Source: an uncultured Schaedlerella sp. (GTDB taxonomy: Bacteria; Bacillota; Clostridia; Lachnospirales; Lachnospiraceae). From it: a stretch of 64,000 nucleotides of DNA. The position numbers and the translations under genes are program-made. The notes under the pieces are model-generated. The model was not told where the DNA came from and ran no database searches. It saw only the letters and a program-made list of their open reading frames with translations. Positions 61,830 through 64,000 of this stretch are shown piece by piece. The stretch is from positions 29,660 to 93,659 of the forward strand of contig CAKSAJ010000011.1 in assembly GCA_934435195.1 (NCBI GenBank), in the 5' to 3' direction. How positions within the stretch are numbered: the first letter of the stretch is position 1; the number at the start of each line of letters is the position of its first letter.

Positions 61830-62813
61830 ATGAAATTATTTGTATACAGTTATAGAGAATTTGATGAAGCAGAATTTTTTCAAAAATTTGCAGAAGAGTA
61901 TCATGTAGAGCTTGGAATCTGTCATGATGCCCCGACGATGGAAAATGCTTATCTAGCAGAAGGATACCCATATGTCAGTATCATTACAACTAAAATTGAT
62001 GAGAATTTGATGAATCGTTTTCATGCACTTGGCGTGAAAATGATTTCGACAAGAACAATCGGTTACGATCATATTGATCTGGAAGCTGCCAGAAAATGTG
62101 GCATAAGCGTGGGAAATGTGACTTATTCGCCGGAGTGTGTTGCGGATTATACTGTGATGTTGATGCTGATGTCCATTCGTAAAATGAAACGGATCATGCA
62201 GCGCGAAGAAATCAATGACTTTTCGCTTCCGGGGATTCAGGGAAAAGAGATGCCGAATTTTACAGTCGGAGTGCTCGGAACCGGACGAATCGGTCGTGCT
62301 GTGATTCGTGATATCAGTGGATTTGGCTGTAAGATTTACGCATATGATCAGTATGAAAATGATGAAGTGAAAAAATATGCACAGTATGTATCTTTAGATG
62401 AAATTTATGAAAAATGCGATATGATTACCCTTCATATGCCATTGACAGAGGAGAATATGCATTTGATCGATGCAGAAGCAATTCAGAAGATGCAGGATGG
62501 TGTTGTGTTAATTAATACAGCGAGAGGCGGATTGATCGATACGAAAGCGTTGATTGACGGACTGGAGTCCGGCAAAATAGGAGCTGCAGGATTGGATGTT
62601 ATTGAAGACGAATTTGGAATGTATTATTTTGATAGAAAGTCAGATATTTTAAGTAAACGTGATTTATATATTTTAAGAGGATTTCCAAATGTTATCGTAA
62701 CTCCGCACATGGCATTTTATACAGACCAGGCAGTCAGTGATATGGTAAAACATTCGATTGAAAGCTGCATGCTTCATGAAGCAGGAAAAGAAGATCCTTG
62801 TAGGGTGATTTGA
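61830..62813 (+). CDS. D-2-hydroxyacid dehydrogenase (NAD+)
   Basis: A 327-residue D-isomer-specific 2-hydroxyacid dehydrogenase. The nucleotide-binding motif is VGVLGTGRIGRAVIRDI (about 148-164). The catalytic Arg lies in INTARGGLIDT (about 233), Glu in DVIEDEFG (about 262) and His in VTPHMAFYTDQA (about 295). It resembles D-lactate dehydrogenase (LdhA/VanH type). The following gene is glycerate kinase with overlapping/adjacent ends, so hydroxypyruvate or glycerate oxidation is an alternative. RBS GGAGGA precedes ATG 61830. Confidence 0.92.
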   Translation: MKLFVYSYREFDEAEFFQKFAEEYHVELGICHDAPTMENAYLAEGYPYVSIITTKIDENLMNRFHALGVKMISTRTIGYDHIDLEAARKCGISVGNVTYSPECVADYTVMLMLMSIRKMKRIMQREEINDFSLPGIQGKEMPNFTVGVLGTGRIGRAVIRDISGFGCKIYAYDQYENDEVKKYAQYVSLDEIYEKCDMITLHMPLTEENMHLIDAEAIQKMQDGVVLINTARGGLIDTKALIDGLESGKIGAAGLDVIEDEFGMYYFDRKSDILSKRDLYILRGFPNVIVTPHMAFYTDQAVSDMVKHSIESCMLHEAGKEDPCRVI

Positions 62814-62830
62814 GACAGAGGAAAATGAAT

Positions 62831-63952
62831 ATGAAAGTGGTAGTAGCAGTAGATTCATTTAAAGGAAGCATGACTTCTATGGAAGCCGGAAGAGCGGCAG
62901 AAGAAGGAATAAGGGCAGCAAAACCTGATGCGAAAATAGTGGTAAAACCATTGGCAGACGGAGGCGAAGGAACAACAGAAGCGTTAATAGAAGGTCTTGG
63001 AGGAGAAAAAATAGAAGTTACGGTGACGGGACCTTATGGATTGCCGGTAACAGCTTGTTATGGATATTTAAAGAAAACAAAAACAGCGGTAATCGAGATG
63101 GCTTCAGCAGCAGGAATTACGTTGTCGAATGAAAGAAATCCAATGAAGGCAACTACCTATGGTGTCGGAGAAATGATCGAAGATGCTCTTTCCAGAGGAT
63201 GCAGAGATTTTATCGTTGGAATCGGAGGAAGTGCAACCAATGACGGCGGAGTTGGAATGCTTCGCGCATTAGGATTTGAGTTTCTGGATGAAAATGGAGA
63301 AGATGTCGGAAATGGTGCCCAGGCACTTGAGAAGATTGCTCACATAAAGACCGATAAAAAAAATCCCCTTCTGGAAGAAACTTGTTTTAAAGTGGCATGT
63401 GATGTGACTAATCCACTTTGTGGAGAAAATGGTGCTACATTTGTATTTGGACCGCAGAAAGGCGTGACAGAAGAACAAAAAGTACTGATTGACAGTGCAA
63501 TGAAACATTATGCAGTTATAACAGAACAGGAGCTTGCGTGTGATTGTGTGAATAAGGAAGGAAGCGGAGCGGCCGGTGGAATGGGTTTTGCATTTTTAGC
63601 ATATTTGCAGGCAGAACTGACACCTGGAATTGATCTGATATTAGATGCTGTCGGAATAGAACAGGAATTAAAGGATGCAGACATCGTTGTAACGGGAGAA
63701 GGAAAATTAGATTTTCAGACTGCGATGGGAAAAGCACCGGTAGGAGTGGCAAAACGTGCTAAGAAACATGGTGCAAAAGTGATTGCATTTGCAGGAAGTG
63801 TTACGCCGGAAGCTACGGCGTGCAATGAAGCCGGAATCGATGCATTCTTTCCAATCGTGAGAGGTGTTACTACATTGGAAGAAGCAATGAATACAGAAAA
63901 TGCAAAGAATAATATGCGTATGACAGTAGAACAAGTCTTTCGGTTAATGTGA
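62831..63952 (+). CDS. glxK: Glycerate kinase
   Basis: Phosphorylates glycerate for entry into glycolysis. It is 373 residues of the GlxK/GarK family: VVVAVDSFKGSMTSMEAGRA at the N-terminus, ADGGEGTTEALIEG (about 40), VGIGGSATNDGGVGMLRALG (about 128) and VTGEGKLDFQTAMGKAPVGV (about 285). I use ATG 62831 because AGAGGA lies 8 nt before it; ATG 62825 and TTG 62810 are also in frame. It closely follows the dehydrogenase gene, so the pair probably acts on C3 hydroxy acids together. Confidence 0.93.
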   Translation: MKVVVAVDSFKGSMTSMEAGRAAEEGIRAAKPDAKIVVKPLADGGEGTTEALIEGLGGEKIEVTVTGPYGLPVTACYGYLKKTKTAVIEMASAAGITLSNERNPMKATTYGVGEMIEDALSRGCRDFIVGIGGSATNDGGVGMLRALGFEFLDENGEDVGNGAQALEKIAHIKTDKKNPLLEETCFKVACDVTNPLCGENGATFVFGPQKGVTEEQKVLIDSAMKHYAVITEQELACDCVNKEGSGAAGGMGFAFLAYLQAELTPGIDLILDAVGIEQELKDADIVVTGEGKLDFQTAMGKAPVGVAKRAKKHGAKVIAFAGSVTPEATACNEAGIDAFFPIVRGVTTLEEAMNTENAKNNMRMTVEQVFRLM

Positions 63953-63962
63953 CCATTCGGGG

Positions 63963-64000
63963 GGTGCCAGTTAGGGACGGAGTTTAGTGGCTTTTTCATT
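63963..64000. repeat. GGGACGG hairpin repeat, copy D (cut by window end)
   Basis: GGTGCCAGTTAGGGACGGAG and TTTAGTGGCTTTTT match the left arm of copies A-C. The right arm would lie beyond the window. It directly follows the glycerate kinase stop. Confidence 0.75.

Overview
The window looks like chromosome from a low-to-moderate GC, anaerobic gut Firmicute of the family Lachnospiraceae. I base that on HemZ, an SDMH-type (selenium-dependent molybdenum hydroxylase) purine cluster, a sortase-anchored protein with a VPKTG sorting signal, a membrane-bound LuxR regulator next to an SNF (sodium:neurotransmitter symporter family) transporter, AGGAGG-type ribosome sites and sigma-A promoters. Genus is not certain. 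No prophage, conjugative element, transposase, CRISPR array or rRNA operon is visible. The accessory features are short hairpin repeats, one broken regulator and single-gene oddities.

Layout. 1-7.7 kb: relA, a metallo-beta-lactamase-fold hydrolase, hemZ, hisS (behind a near-ideal promoter and a folded leader) and aspS. 7.7-9.2 kb: two identical tRNA-Gly(GCC) genes flanking a HAD (haloacid dehalogenase-type) phosphatase, then palindromic repeats. 9.2-18.2 kb: homoserine dehydrogenase; thyA-folA running into a zinc ABC importer; ilvB-ilvN and ilvE. 18.3-23.3 kb: a secreted single-pass protein of unknown function, a methyltransferase, hslO and nadE.

23.4-37.4 kb is the metabolic centrepiece. 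Leftward run a PAS/HTH regulator, dpaL (ygeX), ygeY, ygeW and carbamate kinase. Rightward run ssnA, a purine permease, ygfK, yqeC and a yqeB-mocA fusion. The matching fused xanthine dehydrogenase and a ferredoxin with four [4Fe-4S] motifs lie about 12 kb further on (49.1-52.1 kb). Together they look like an anaerobic purine/urate breakdown regulon: permease and hydroxylase for the ring, aminohydrolase for amino-purines, YgeX/YgeY/YgeW for ring-derived amino compounds, carbamate kinase for ATP, and YqeB/YqeC/MocA for the selenium-molybdenum cofactor. The strongest new signal is a paired AT-rich palindrome lying exactly 7 bp upstream of the -35 box of both divergent promoters of the main cluster, with the same geometry upstream of the distant xanthine dehydrogenase. 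This is probably the operator of the PAS/HTH regulator.

37.4-48.8 kb: DUF975 membrane protein, small unknown protein, orphan NMT1-type binding lipoprotein, AAA-ATPase/PD-(D/E)XK protein, SNF symporter with membrane LuxR regulator, and a 1141-residue wall-anchored protein with five ~134-residue repeats. 52.2-64 kb: a MarR-like remnant before a MATE exporter, SstT, an FGGY sugar kinase, two tandem MATE paralogues, a PdaA-like deacetylase, a Cof-type HAD phosphatase, a D-2-hydroxyacid dehydrogenase and glycerate kinase. Two families of long hairpin repeats punctuate intergenic gaps and probably double as terminators.
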